DNA of 64,000 nucleotides from Citricoccus sp. K5 (GTDB lineage: Bacteria; Actinomycetota; Actinomycetes; Actinomycetales; Micrococcaceae): NCBI RefSeq assembly GCF_902506195.1, contig NZ_LR732817.1, forward strand, positions 1,954,985 to 2,018,984. The letters are read 5' to 3'. The position numbers and the translations under genes were made by a program. Positions 50,016-59,600 of this stretch are shown here, one piece after another (positions within the stretch are counted from its first letter, which is position 1; every line of letters starts with the position of its first letter). Below the pieces are notes generated by a model. It did no database searches. It was not told where the DNA came from and was given only the letters and a program-made list of their open reading frames with translations.

Positions 50016-51461
50016 TCAGCGCCCGGGTCCGAGCGGCTGGTCGGGATGATCGCCGGCGCTGCCACGACTACTGGTGCTGGTGCCGGTGCTGGCGAGGAGT
50101 GCCTGGGCGGCGCGGACCGCGCCGGCCAGCCGGCCGTCGTCGGGCTCGGGGATGCAGCGCAGGTCCACCAGGCACGCGCCGTCATGGACACGGGGCAGCA
50201 CGGCGGGTTCCCCGGTGCGCAGCAGCGGTGCCAGGTCCTCGGGAAGACGGACCGCCCACCCGGCCAGGGGAACGCCCGGGGCGCCCCCTCCCCCGACGCG
50301 GCCCTCGTGCGCCACCACCGGTGCGTCGACAGCGGCAGCGAGCCGGTCCGCGCGCTCGCGCAGGCGCGCGGGGTCCGCGTGCAGGGATCGGGTGACCGGG
50401 CTGGGCCCGCCGGTGAGGGTGGCCTCCAACGCGGCCAGGGTCAGCTTGTCCGCCCGCACGGCGCGGGCGAGCGGGTGCGTGGCCAGCCGCTGGATGGTGC
50501 GGCTGCGGCCCAGCAGGATCCCGGCCTGCGGCCCGCCGAGCAGTTTGTCCCCGCTGGCGATCACGACGTCGGCGCCTGCGGTCAGGGCTCCGGCCAGGTC
50601 CGGTTCGTCCGGCAACAGGGGGTCCGGTGAGAAGAGGCCGCTGCCGATGTCCACGATGAGTGGCAACGACCGGCCGTCGGCGCCCTCGGCCGCCGCCTCG
50701 TCAATCAGCGAGCGCAGTTCCTCGATCGAGACGGAGGAGGTGAAGCCGTCGACGCGGAAGTTACTGGGGTGGACCTTGAGCAGCCCGGTGGTCTGCGGGC
50801 CGATGGCGTCGGCATAGTCGGCCCGGTGGGTGCGGTTGGTGGTGCCGACCTCGCGTAGCCGGGTCCCGGTAGAGGCGATGAGATCAGGCAGGCGGAATCC
50901 GGCACCGATCTCCACGAGTTCGCCGCGGCTGACGATGAGCTCCCCGGTCCCGGCGAGGGCCGTGGTGGCCAGGACGAGGGCCGCGGCCCCGTTGTTGACC
51001 ACGAGGGCGTCCAGGCCTTCCGGGATGGCCTTGTGCACGGCAGCGGGGACTGCGGCGAGCAGGGCCTGCCGGGTGCCGGTGCCACGTTTCGCGCGCTGCC
51101 CGCTCATGAGATCCAGTTCGACGTCCACGTAGCCGCTGGAGGCGACGAGGGCCTCCACGGCGGCGGGCGGCAGCGGGGCCCGGCCCAGGTTCGTGTGGAC
51201 CACCACACCGGTCGCGTTGAGGACCGGCCGGAGGGTGGTGGCGGTCCGGGAGGCGACGGCGGCGCGGACGGCCGGTGGCACGTCCTCTGGGGTGATCTCT
51301 CCGCTCCGGGCGCGGGACTGGGCCTGCGTGATCAGCGACCGGAGAACCGCCTCGCTGAGGCGGGACCGCGCGTCGACGACCTCCGGCAGGGCCAGCAGGG
51401 TGTCCGTTCGCGGGATCCGGCGCCGGGGATCCTCCGAGCGCCCCGGTGATACAGCGGTCAC
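50016..51461 (-). CDS. selA: L-seryl-tRNA(Sec) selenium transferase SelA
   Basis: 481 residues from GTG 51461, with GGAAGGAG upstream. PLP enzyme that turns Ser-tRNA-Sec into Sec-tRNA-Sec using selenophosphate. N-terminal domain (about 15-80); catalytic core with VLNATGVVVHTNLGRAPLP, NNGAAALVLATTAL, SRGELVEIGAGFRLPDLIASTG, REVGTTNRT and the PLP lysine in SGDKLLGGPQAGI. It lies 72 bp downstream of tRNA-Sec on the same strand. The order is tRNA-Sec, selA, selB. Confidence 0.95.
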   Translation of the reverse strand: MTAVSPGRSEDPRRRIPRTDTLLALPEVVDARSRLSEAVLRSLITQAQSRARSGEITPEDVPPAVRAAVASRTATTLRPVLNATGVVVHTNLGRAPLPPAAVEALVASSGYVDVELDLMSGQRAKRGTGTRQALLAAVPAAVHKAIPEGLDALVVNNGAAALVLATTALAGTGELIVSRGELVEIGAGFRLPDLIASTGTRLREVGTTNRTHRADYADAIGPQTTGLLKVHPSNFRVDGFTSSVSIEELRSLIDEAAAEGADGRSLPLIVDIGSGLFSPDPLLPDEPDLAGALTAGADVVIASGDKLLGGPQAGILLGRSRTIQRLATHPLARAVRADKLTLAALEATLTGGPSPVTRSLHADPARLRERADRLAAAVDAPVVAHEGRVGGGGAPGVPLAGWAVRLPEDLAPLLRTGEPAVLPRVHDGACLVDLRCIPEPDDGRLAGAVRAAQALLASTGTSTSSRGSAGDHPDQPLGPGR

Positions 51462-51533
51462 GGGTTCTCCTTCCGGTACCGCCCTGCGGTGATGGTGATC
51501 GACCAGGCCGTGCCGGCGGGCGTGGGGTGACGT

Positions 51534-51628
51534 TGGCGGAAGCGGACGGGAATCGAACCCGCCAGACCGAGATACTCGGTCTCACCGGTTTTGAAGACCG
51601 GGGTGACCACCAGGACACAGACGCTTCC
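51534..51628 (-). tRNA. selC: tRNA-Sec (anticodon UCA)
   Basis: 95 nt including an encoded CCA (51536-51534). Acceptor stem GGAAGCG/CGCTTCC, extended anticodon arm with loop CTTCAAA (anticodon TCA) in the stem CCGGT/ACCGG, a long variable arm (AGACCGAG/CTCGGTCT) and T loop TTCGATT. The length, UCA anticodon and long extra arm identify the selenocysteine tRNA. It is upstream of selA. Confidence 0.95.
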
Positions 51629-51663
51629 GTCCCTGAAACTACCAGCAGATCCACAGCGGGCCG

Positions 51664-51747
51664 GGCAGCGGGCTGGGCAACGCACCAGGCAACAGACCGG
51701 GCAACGGGTCAGGCAACAGGTCAGGCAGCGGATCAGGGAGCGGGCTA
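51664..51747. repeat. 12-bp tandem repeat x7 between tRNA-Sec and selD
   Basis: Seven diverged units, consensus ggcaacgg(g/a)tca, at 12-bp spacing. They occupy the divergent promoter region of tRNA-Sec and selD and stop 10 bp before the selD ATG. Confidence 0.85.
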
Positions 51748-51757
51748 GGGTGTGGCC

Positions 51758-52768
51758 ATGGAGCCCAACGCGACCACTCGTGACGACATGTCCCAGATCC
51801 GGCTCACCCAGTACGGCCATGGCGGCGGCTGCGCGTGCAAGATCCCGCCGGGCGAGTTGGAGGAGGCCGTCCGCGGGCTCGGCGGCCAGACGAATCCCGG
51901 TGTCATCGTGGGCCTGGACGACGGTGACGATGCCGCCGCCGTGCTGGTCCGGGACGGGCTGGTTGTCCTGTCCACCGCGGACTTCTTCACCCCCATGGTG
52001 GATGACGCCTACGACTGGGGCCGGATCGCCGCCGCCAATGCGCTATCCGACATCTACGCGATGGGCGGCACCCCCGTGGTCGCGATCAACCTCGTGGGCT
52101 GGCCCCGGGGCGTGCTGCCGATGGAGGTCCTGACCGAGGTGCTCCGCGGAGGTCTCGACGTGGCCCAGCTCGCCGGCACCCCCGTCATCGGCGGCCACAC
52201 CATCGACAACCCCGAACCGATCTACGGCATGGCCGTGACCGGCACCGCCCATCCGGACCGGCTGCTGCGCAACGACGCCGCTCAGCCCGGGCTGCCGCTC
52301 ACCCTCACCAAGCCGATCGGCGTCGGGCTGTTGAACAACCGGGTGAAGCAGACCGGCGAGCCCTCCCCGGCTGCCATCGAGTCGATGACCTCCCTGAACA
52401 AGGACGCCGCCGAGGCCACCCTCGCCGCGGGCCGCACCGCCGCCACGGACGTCACCGGCTTCGGGCTGCTCGGACACCTGCACAAGATGGCCCGGGCCTC
52501 CGGCGTCGGCGCCGTGATCGACCGCGCCGCCGTGCCCCTGATCGAGGGGGCCGCCGAGGCGCTGCGGGACGGCTACGTCTCGGGCGGCACCCGCCGCAAC
52601 CTGGACTGGGTGCGGCCGCACCTCACCACCGGACCCGGCATCACCGAGGACGACCTGCTGCTCCTGGCCGATGCACAGACCTCGGGCGGCCTGCTCGTGG
52701 TCGGTGAGGTGCCCGGCTATCCGGTCATCGGCGAGACGGTGCGCGGGTCCGGGATCGCCGTACGTTGA
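51758..52768 (+). CDS. selD: Selenide, water dikinase SelD
   Basis: 336 residues from ATG 51758. Makes selenophosphate from selenide and ATP. The catalytic loop is GHGGGCACKIPP, with Cys25 and Lys28 corresponding to Cys17/Lys20 of E. coli SelD. Conserved segments include LSTADFFTPMVDDAYDWGRIAAANALSDIYAMGG, GGHTIDNPEP and ATDVTGFGLLGHLHKM. Divergent from tRNA-Sec/selA/selB. The 3' end overlaps the convergent MFS gene by 44 bp. Confidence 0.95.
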   Translation: MEPNATTRDDMSQIRLTQYGHGGGCACKIPPGELEEAVRGLGGQTNPGVIVGLDDGDDAAAVLVRDGLVVLSTADFFTPMVDDAYDWGRIAAANALSDIYAMGGTPVVAINLVGWPRGVLPMEVLTEVLRGGLDVAQLAGTPVIGGHTIDNPEPIYGMAVTGTAHPDRLLRNDAAQPGLPLTLTKPIGVGLLNNRVKQTGEPSPAAIESMTSLNKDAAEATLAAGRTAATDVTGFGLLGHLHKMARASGVGAVIDRAAVPLIEGAAEALRDGYVSGGTRRNLDWVRPHLTTGPGITEDDLLLLADAQTSGGLLVVGEVPGYPVIGETVRGSGIAVR

Positions 52769-54185
52769 CCGAGTCGGTCATCTCCTCCAGTTCCCGGCCC
52801 TTGGTCTCCGAGACGAAGCGCCAGACGAAGATGAAGGAGAGCGCGGCCATGGCCGCGTAGAGACCATAGGCCAGGCTCAGCCCCGCGTCGGCCAGCATCG
52901 GGAATGTGGTGGACACGGCGAAGTTGGCCGCCCACTGGGCTGCGGCCGCCACCGCCAGGGCACCGGCGCGGATCCGGTTGGGGAACATCTCCCCCAGCAG
53001 GACCCAGACCAGGGGCCCCCACGTGGCGCCGAAGAACACCACGAAACCGTTGGCCGCCAGCAGCGCCACCGTGGCCCAGGCCCCGCCGAGCTCGGCACTG
53101 GTGGTGCCGTCCGGAGCCGTGGTGGTGGTCGCGAAGGAGAACGCCACGGCCATCAGGGCCAGGGAGACGGCCATGCCGAGGGACCCCACGAGCAGCATGG
53201 GCCGGCGGCCGACCTTGTCCACCAGCAGGATCGCGATGATCGTCACCACGATGTTCGTCACCGAGGTGATCACGGAGACGGTCAGGGCATCCGATTCCTC
53301 GAATCCGACGGACCTCCAGAGAGTGGTGGAGTAGTAGAAGATCACGTTGATGCCCACGAACTGCTGGAACACCGAGAGCGCTATGCCGACCCATACGATC
53401 GGCTTCAGGCCCATCAACGGCCCTGCCAGATCCCGCAGGGACTCCCGCTTCTCGGAGTCCAAGGTGCCCTGGATCTCCTGGATCTTCAGGTTGACCTGCT
53501 CCACCCCGGTGAAGTCGTAGAGCACCTGGGCGGCCTGGTCCAGCTTTCCCCGCGCGACCAGAAACCGCGGCGACTCGGGCAGTCGGAAGGCGAAGATCCC
53601 GTAGAGGACCGCCGGAACGGCCTCCGCCATGAACATCCACCGCCAGGCCTCCAACCCCCACCAGAACGGTTCGGCGGCGCCTCCGGCCAGGTTGGCGAAC
53701 ATCGCGTCGGAGAGCAGTGCCGCGAAGATGCCGGTGACGATGGCCAGCTGCTGGAGGGAGCCCAGGCGGCCACGGACTCCGGCGGGGCTGACCTCGGCGA
53801 TGTAGGCCGGGGCGATTACCGAGGCTGCTCCCACGCCGAAGCCCCCGATCACGCGCCAGACGATCAGGTCCCAGACGCCGAAGGCCAGGCCGGAGCCGAT
53901 CGCGGACACCAGGAACAGCACGGAGGCCAGCAGCATCACCGGCACACGGCCGAGCCGGTTGGCCACGGGCCCGGCGAACCAGGCGCCCACGGCGCAGCCG
54001 ATCAGGGCCGAGGACACGGCGAAACCGGTCAGTCCTGCCCCGAGCGAGAACTGTTCGGACAGGGCATCGACGGCGCCATTGATGACCGAGGTGTCGAAGC
54101 CGAACAGGAAACCGCCCAGCGCAGCGGCGATGCAGATGCCGATGACGCGGGCGTTGAGCCGGCTGGTGGGGTCTTTGGTGACCAT
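52725..54185 (-). CDS. MFS transporter, sugar porter family
   Basis: 486 residues from ATG 54185 with AAGGA upstream. Twelve helices with sugar-porter signatures: GFDTSVINGA (helix 1), FAGPVANRLGRVPVM, RVIGGFGVGAASVIAPAYIAEVSPAGVRG, FRLPESPRFLV, FQQFVGINVIFYYST and the C-terminal WRFVSETKGRELEEM. It imports a sugar or polyol with protons. Its place between selD and the formate dehydrogenase operon looks incidental. Confidence 0.9.
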   Translation of the reverse strand: MVTKDPTSRLNARVIGICIAAALGGFLFGFDTSVINGAVDALSEQFSLGAGLTGFAVSSALIGCAVGAWFAGPVANRLGRVPVMLLASVLFLVSAIGSGLAFGVWDLIVWRVIGGFGVGAASVIAPAYIAEVSPAGVRGRLGSLQQLAIVTGIFAALLSDAMFANLAGGAAEPFWWGLEAWRWMFMAEAVPAVLYGIFAFRLPESPRFLVARGKLDQAAQVLYDFTGVEQVNLKIQEIQGTLDSEKRESLRDLAGPLMGLKPIVWVGIALSVFQQFVGINVIFYYSTTLWRSVGFEESDALTVSVITSVTNIVVTIIAILLVDKVGRRPMLLVGSLGMAVSLALMAVAFSFATTTTAPDGTTSAELGGAWATVALLAANGFVVFFGATWGPLVWVLLGEMFPNRIRAGALAVAAAAQWAANFAVSTTFPMLADAGLSLAYGLYAAMAALSFIFVWRFVSETKGRELEEMTDSVNVRRSRTRAPSRR

Positions 54186-54268
54186 GGGATTCCTTGCGGT
54201 GACGAGGACAGATGGTGTGATGTGCAACACCGTACGCCTTGCCACCCGGTGATTCGAAGGGTCGGCCG

Positions 54269-55405
54269 CTAGCGGACGGTCGTGATCGAGTCGTCCGTGA
54301 TGCCGGCCCGACGGCGTGCGGCCAGGCGCCGCTTCTGCGGCTCGACCGTGTACCTCGGGTCCTGGGCGGAGTCCTTGCCGGCGTAGAACACCCCGAAGCG
54401 GGTGAACGCGGAGGCCGTCACCAGGGCGGCGCCGGACACCGCGGCGACCACGCGGTTGCGGCCGCCCAGCAGGGTACCGATGCCGCCGGCGATCGCCAGC
54501 CGTTCACTCCACTTCATCAGCATCCCGGGGCGGCCGGTCTCCAGCGGCTCCACCGCGACCGGGTCCATCCGGGCCTCCATGTAGCGGGTGGCGGCCACAT
54601 CCGCCACCACGCCGAGCACCGCGAGAGCCCGGGCGGGCGCGGTCTGGCCCACCGGCGTCGTGATCATCGCCATCCCGGAGGCGGCGATGGAGGCGGAACT
54701 GACGAACACGAACGGCAGATCCTCCTTCGCATCGTTCCAGGTGGGCATGGCGGTGTCCGAGAGCAACACCGCGGTGTACCCGGCCAGCGGGGCCCCGAGC
54801 AGCGCGGCCAGTCCGCCGGCCGGCGCCTCGACGGCCCGCAGTATGCCGCGCAACGGCCCGAGGGGCAGCGTCTCCCCCAGCATCCGGTCCACGTCCGCCG
54901 CAGCGGCCACACCGGCACCGGTGCTGAATCCGGCCAGCACCCAAGAGCCCAGGCTCATCGGCGAGGACAGCTTCACGGTGCGCATCATGTTGTAGAACCG
55001 CTCCGGGCGTCCGAGATCCGCCACGAGAGCCACAGCGCCGACGCCGGCCGCGGCCAGCGCGGTAATGCGCGTGTTCCGGCGCAGCACCTCACGGCCGGTC
55101 AGCTGGGCACCGAAGGCCAGCAGAGAGGATCCTCCGGCGATGCCGCCGCACACGAGGTAAGCGGCAACGCGCTCGTCCCAGGGCGGGGCCTTGACGATGG
55201 GACGGCCGTAGTAGGAGTGGGATGCGGTGTTGCTGAACTGTGGTTCGGGCACCATGGCCATCTCGCGGCCGCCGTCCGAGGTGGACAGGGCCAGGCCACT
55301 GCGGTGCCGGCGGTTGCCCTGACCCGGGCTGTCCTGGTGGTTCCTGCGCCGGCGCCGGCGAGGTTCCTCGGGCGGACGGTAGCTGTCGAACTCGGAGGTC
55401 GTCAC
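54269..55405 (-). CDS. NrfD/PsrC-type membrane subunit of formate dehydrogenase
   Basis: 378 residues with a hydrophilic Arg-rich N-terminus of about 70 residues (EEPRRRRRRNH), then about 8-9 membrane helices (AAYLVCGGIAGGSSLLAFGAQLTG, ALVADLGRPERFYNMMRTVKLSSPMSLGSW, DLPFVFVSSASIAASGMAM). LGRPERFYNMMR is the conserved NrfD/PsrC loop. It anchors the Fe-S subunit and passes electrons to quinone. It overlaps the upstream gene by 4 bp (ATGA). Confidence 0.9.
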   Translation of the reverse strand: MTTSEFDSYRPPEEPRRRRRRNHQDSPGQGNRRHRSGLALSTSDGGREMAMVPEPQFSNTASHSYYGRPIVKAPPWDERVAAYLVCGGIAGGSSLLAFGAQLTGREVLRRNTRITALAAAGVGAVALVADLGRPERFYNMMRTVKLSSPMSLGSWVLAGFSTGAGVAAAADVDRMLGETLPLGPLRGILRAVEAPAGGLAALLGAPLAGYTAVLLSDTAMPTWNDAKEDLPFVFVSSASIAASGMAMITTPVGQTAPARALAVLGVVADVAATRYMEARMDPVAVEPLETGRPGMLMKWSERLAIAGGIGTLLGGRNRVVAAVSGAALVTASAFTRFGVFYAGKDSAQDPRYTVEPQKRRLAARRRAGITDDSITTVR

Positions 55406-56613
55406 CGGCGACCTCCACCGAGGAACGCCAGTCCCGCGGCGGCGACCATGCCGGCCATGGCGATCCCGGCGCGGGCGTACATCCGGGGCAGATCCCGGGT
55501 GGGGACCCGGGGGTCCGGTGGCAGGCCGTAGACCTCGGGCTCATCCAGCAACAGGAACACGGAACCGGTGCCTCCGACCCCGTCCTTCGGGTTCGCGCCG
55601 TAGAGGCGGGCCTCGGTGCGGCCCTGCGCGTGGAGCTGGGCCACCCGCTCCTGAGCGGAGGCGACCATGTCCTCCCGCTCGCCATACCGGATGGAGGTGG
55701 TGGGGCAGGCCTGGGCACAGGCGGGGGTTTGCCCGTCCGTCATGCGGTCGTAGCAGAGCGTGCACTTCTGCGCGACGCCGGAATTCTTGTTCTTCTTCGG
55801 CTTCTCTGCCTTTGACGGCTTCTCAGCGTGCACGCCCGGCGCCGGTGACCGGTCCGTCTTGGGCTGGGCGATGCCGTCCTTGCGGCGCTCGATCACGCCG
55901 AACGGGCAACCGGCCACGCACGTGCCGCAGCCGTTGCAGACATCGTCCTGGACCACCACGGTGCCGTGCTCGGTGCGGAACAGCGCGCCGGTGGGGCACA
56001 CGTCCAGGCAACCGGCGTTGGTGCAGTGCTTGCAGACGTCCGAGGACATCAGCCAACGGAACTCGGGAGTGTCCGGCGGGGTGGTGTCCACGGCCGAGGA
56101 ATCAACCGCCGAGCCGAGGGAGGACAGCACGTCCAAACCGCCCATATCGGGTCCGGCCTGCAGACCGACGGCCAGGCTGGAGTCGATCGGGCCGTCCAAC
56201 GGACCCGAGCGGGCACCGGTGCGGGCGCTGGGACGGATGGCGCCGGCGTCGTCCACTCCCCCGGTCCCGCTTCCGGGCGCCCGCCGAAGGGTAGGCATGC
56301 CCAGGCTGACCAGCGCGCGTCCGGATTCGCGGGCCTCTTCCACGCGCTGCCGATCCTGCTCGACAAACGCCACATGGCGCCAGGTGTCCGCCCCGAGGCC
56401 CTCGGAATTGTCGAAGGAGGAGTTGGAGAGCGTGTAGTCCGAGTCGACCGGATTGCGGTTCCACTCCTTGCAGGCCACCTCGCAGGCCTTGCAGCCGATG
56501 CAGATGGAGGTGTCCGTGAAGAAGCCCTTGCGCGGGTGCGGGTGCTCGTAGTGGGCGTCCGCCGTGGGGTTGCCCTCTACAGTCGCATCCGGGCCCTGGG
56601 TCATCTGCACCAT
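55402..56613 (-). CDS. Formate dehydrogenase iron-sulfur subunit (4 x 4Fe-4S)
   Basis: 403 residues, ATG directly after the fdhA stop. Four ferredoxin cysteine clusters: CIGCKACEVACKEW (about 38-51), CKHCTNAGCLDVCPTG (about 195), CNGCGTCVAGCPFG (about 228) and CTLCYDRM ... CAQACPTT (about 280-300). An unusual insertion of about 75 low-complexity residues lies between the first cluster and WLMSSDVCKHC. The C-terminus has a membrane helix (AGIAMAGMVAAAGLAFLG). It carries electrons from FdhA to the NrfD subunit. Confidence 0.92.
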   Translation of the reverse strand: MVQMTQGPDATVEGNPTADAHYEHPHPRKGFFTDTSICIGCKACEVACKEWNRNPVDSDYTLSNSSFDNSEGLGADTWRHVAFVEQDRQRVEEARESGRALVSLGMPTLRRAPGSGTGGVDDAGAIRPSARTGARSGPLDGPIDSSLAVGLQAGPDMGGLDVLSSLGSAVDSSAVDTTPPDTPEFRWLMSSDVCKHCTNAGCLDVCPTGALFRTEHGTVVVQDDVCNGCGTCVAGCPFGVIERRKDGIAQPKTDRSPAPGVHAEKPSKAEKPKKNKNSGVAQKCTLCYDRMTDGQTPACAQACPTTSIRYGEREDMVASAQERVAQLHAQGRTEARLYGANPKDGVGGTGSVFLLLDEPEVYGLPPDPRVPTRDLPRMYARAGIAMAGMVAAAGLAFLGGGRR

Positions 56614-59600
56614 CTAGTCCTCCCTTCCTGTGCGTGGTTCGGTGGCCGGGGGTTGGTGTCCGGGTTGGTGACTGGGTTGCTGTCCGAGCGGACCCGGTGG
56701 ATCGTGCGGCACCACCGGCCCGTCCGCGGCCGGGTGCGGCCGTGCGCTCGTCATCTCGGGCGGTGCCATCGGGTCAGCCGCCGGCCCGGCGTCCTCACCG
56801 GATCCCGTGACGCCCTCGTTGCCGCTGTCGACCGTCAGGCCCGCCCGCCGCTGGTAGCCGGCGACGAAGTCCAACAGGTCGGTGCCGCGGGGACGGCGGC
56901 CCGGGATGATGTTACAGGCACCCACCTTGGAACCCTGGATGAGCACGTTCGGATCCAGCGTCACACCGATCAGGTCGTTGGCGGAATCCCCGCTGACCAC
57001 GGCGTTGCCGCCCACGCCCCAGTGGTAGGGCAGACCGATCTGGTGGACGGTCTGCCCGTCCGCTCCTCCGATCCTCAACGGCCGCATGCGTTCGGTGACG
57101 AGCACCTTCGCCTCGATGGCCGCCCGCGCCGAGACGATGGTCGCCCAGCCATAGGGCTCCAGCCCCCGCTCGGCCGCCAGCTCCGGAGACACCTCGCAGA
57201 ACATCTCGGGCTGCAGCTCGGAGAGGTAGGGCAGCCAGCGGCTCATACCGCCGGCCGTGTGGTGCTCGGTCAGCCGGTAGGTGGTGAAGAGGAACGGATA
57301 CACGTCCGCGCCGGGCATCCCGGCACTGGGCTTGCTGTAGTTGTCTGAACGCGGCACGGTCACCCGGGTGGGGTTGTGCTGCTGCGCGTACATCACATTC
57401 GGGACCGGCGACTCCTGGGCCTCGTAATGCGTGGGCAACGGTCCGTCCACCATGCCCTTCGGAGCGAACAGCCAGCCCTTGCCATCGGCCTGCATGATGA
57501 ACGCGTCATCCCCGGCCAGGGCGTCAGGGCCGCCGGCCTCCGGATCCGGCATGGTGCCGGGAGCCAGGGTGACCGGGAAGTCGGGCACATCGTTGCCGAC
57601 CCAGCGGCCCTGCTCCTCGTCCCACCAGACGAGCTTCTTGCGCTCGCTCCACGGCTTGCCCTCGGGGTCCGCAGAGGCGCGGTTGTAGAGGATGCGGCGG
57701 TTGGCCGGCCAGGCCCAACCCCACTCCTTGCCGGCCGGGTTCTCCGCCACACCGGGCTCCCGGTCCGCGGCGTGGTTGATGCCGTCCGCGTAGACGCCCG
57801 TGTAGATCCAGCAACCGCCCTCGGTGGAGCCGTCCGCCTTCATCTCATTGAACGTGGACAGGTGCTTGCCGGCGTCGGGACCGGTCAGGTGCCGTCCGTT
57901 GATCTCCTGCAACACGGCATCCCCCTCCGGTTCGCCATGTTCGTCCACCGGGTAGTCCCAGGTCAGGTCCAGCAGGGCACGGTCTCGCGGATCAGTGGAG
58001 TCGGCCAGGCGGGCGCGGATGCGCTGGCCGACCTCGTAGAAGAACTGCAGCTCGCTCTGCGCGTCCCCGGGCGGCTGGACCGCCTGGTGACGCCACTGCA
58101 CCAGCCGCTGGGTCTGGGTGAAGGTGCCGGCCTTCTCCACATGGTTCGCCGCGGGGAAGAAGAACACCTCGGTCTCGATGTCCTCGGTGCGCAGCTCGCC
58201 GGTCTCGATCTCCGGACCGTCCTTCCACCAGGTGGCCGACTCGATCAGCTGGAAGTCTCGGACCACGAGCCACTTCAGGTTCGCCATGCCCATCCGCTGC
58301 ATGCGGCCGTTGGCGGAACCCACGGCAGGGTTCTGTCCGAGGATGAAATAGCCCTCGACCTCCCCGGCCAGCATGCCCTCGACCGTCTGATAGGTCCCAT
58401 GTGGTCCGGTCAGCCGCGGCAGGTAGCCGTAACCCCAGTCGTTCTCCTCGGTGGCGGCGTCTCCCCACCAGGCCTTGAGCAGACTGATCGTGTAGGCGTC
58501 CGCATTGGCCCAGTAGCCCTTCTGCTTCTTCGAGGCGATCCCGTCCAGGTAGGTGGTCAGGTCCTCCTTCTCCACGGTCGGCATCGGGAGGTAGCCGGGC
58601 AGCAGGTTGAAGAGGGTGGGGATGTCCGTGGAACCCTGGATCGAGGCGTGACCGCGCAGCGCCATGATGCCGCCGCCCGGACGGCCCATGTTGCCCAGCA
58701 GCAACTGCAGGATCGTGGCGGTGCGGATGTACTGGGCGCCGACCGTGTGCTGCGTCCAGCCGACGGCATAGGCGAAGCACGTGGTCCTCTCCCGCCCGGA
58801 GTTCTCGGTGACGGTCCGGGCCAGCAATTCGAAGTCCTCGATGGAGATGCCGCAGACGTCCCGCACCATCTCCGGGGTGTACCGGGAGTAATGCCGCTTG
58901 AGGATCTGGAACACCGAACGCGGGTGCTGCAACGTCTCGTCCCGCCGCGGCTTGCTCACGTCCAGCTCAGGCCCGCCCATACCGTACTGGTCTCCGGCGG
59001 CCTCAGCGGTCTCCTCGGCGCCGTCCTCCTCAGCTGGGGCGTCGCCGTCGTTCCCTGTGGCTTCTGAGTCGCTCGGATCTCCGGGGTTTCCAGAGTGCGC
59101 GGAACGATCCGGCTCATAGGACCAGCTGGACATGTCATAGCCGCCGGTCTCCGGGTCGAAGCCGGAGAACAGGCCGTCCAGGTCCTCGGTGTCCCGGAAG
59201 TCCTCATTGATGACGGACGCGGCGTTCGTGTACGCGACCACGTAGTCCTTGAACCACTTCTCGTGCTCGATCACGTAGTTGATCAGCGCGCCCAGCAGGA
59301 CGATGTCCGAGCCGGCCCGGATCGGGACATGCTTGTCCGCCACGGCCGAGGTCCGGGAGAACCGGGGATCGACGTGGATGACCTTGGCGCCACGGGCCTT
59401 GGCCTCGGTCACCCATTGGAAGCCCACGGGGTGGGCCTCGGCCATGTTCGAGCCCTGAATGATGATGCAGTCAGCGTTGGCCATGTCCTGCAGCGTTTGG
59501 GTGGCGCCGCCGCGCCCGAAGGAGGTCCCCAGACCGGGAACCGTGGCGGAGTGTCAAATACGGGCCTGGTTCTCGATCTGGATCGCTCCGGCCGCCGTGA

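Noticed and set aside
48512-50395. 627-codon plus-strand frame opposite selB
   Set aside because: No motif and composition of a shadow frame; selB has all GTPase motifs.
56614-59484. Reading fdhA as two genes split at the stop codon (56614-59484 and 59554-60120)
   Set aside because: The stop is a UGA at the conserved Sec position with a SECIS hairpin, and selA, selB, selD and tRNA-Sec are nearby.
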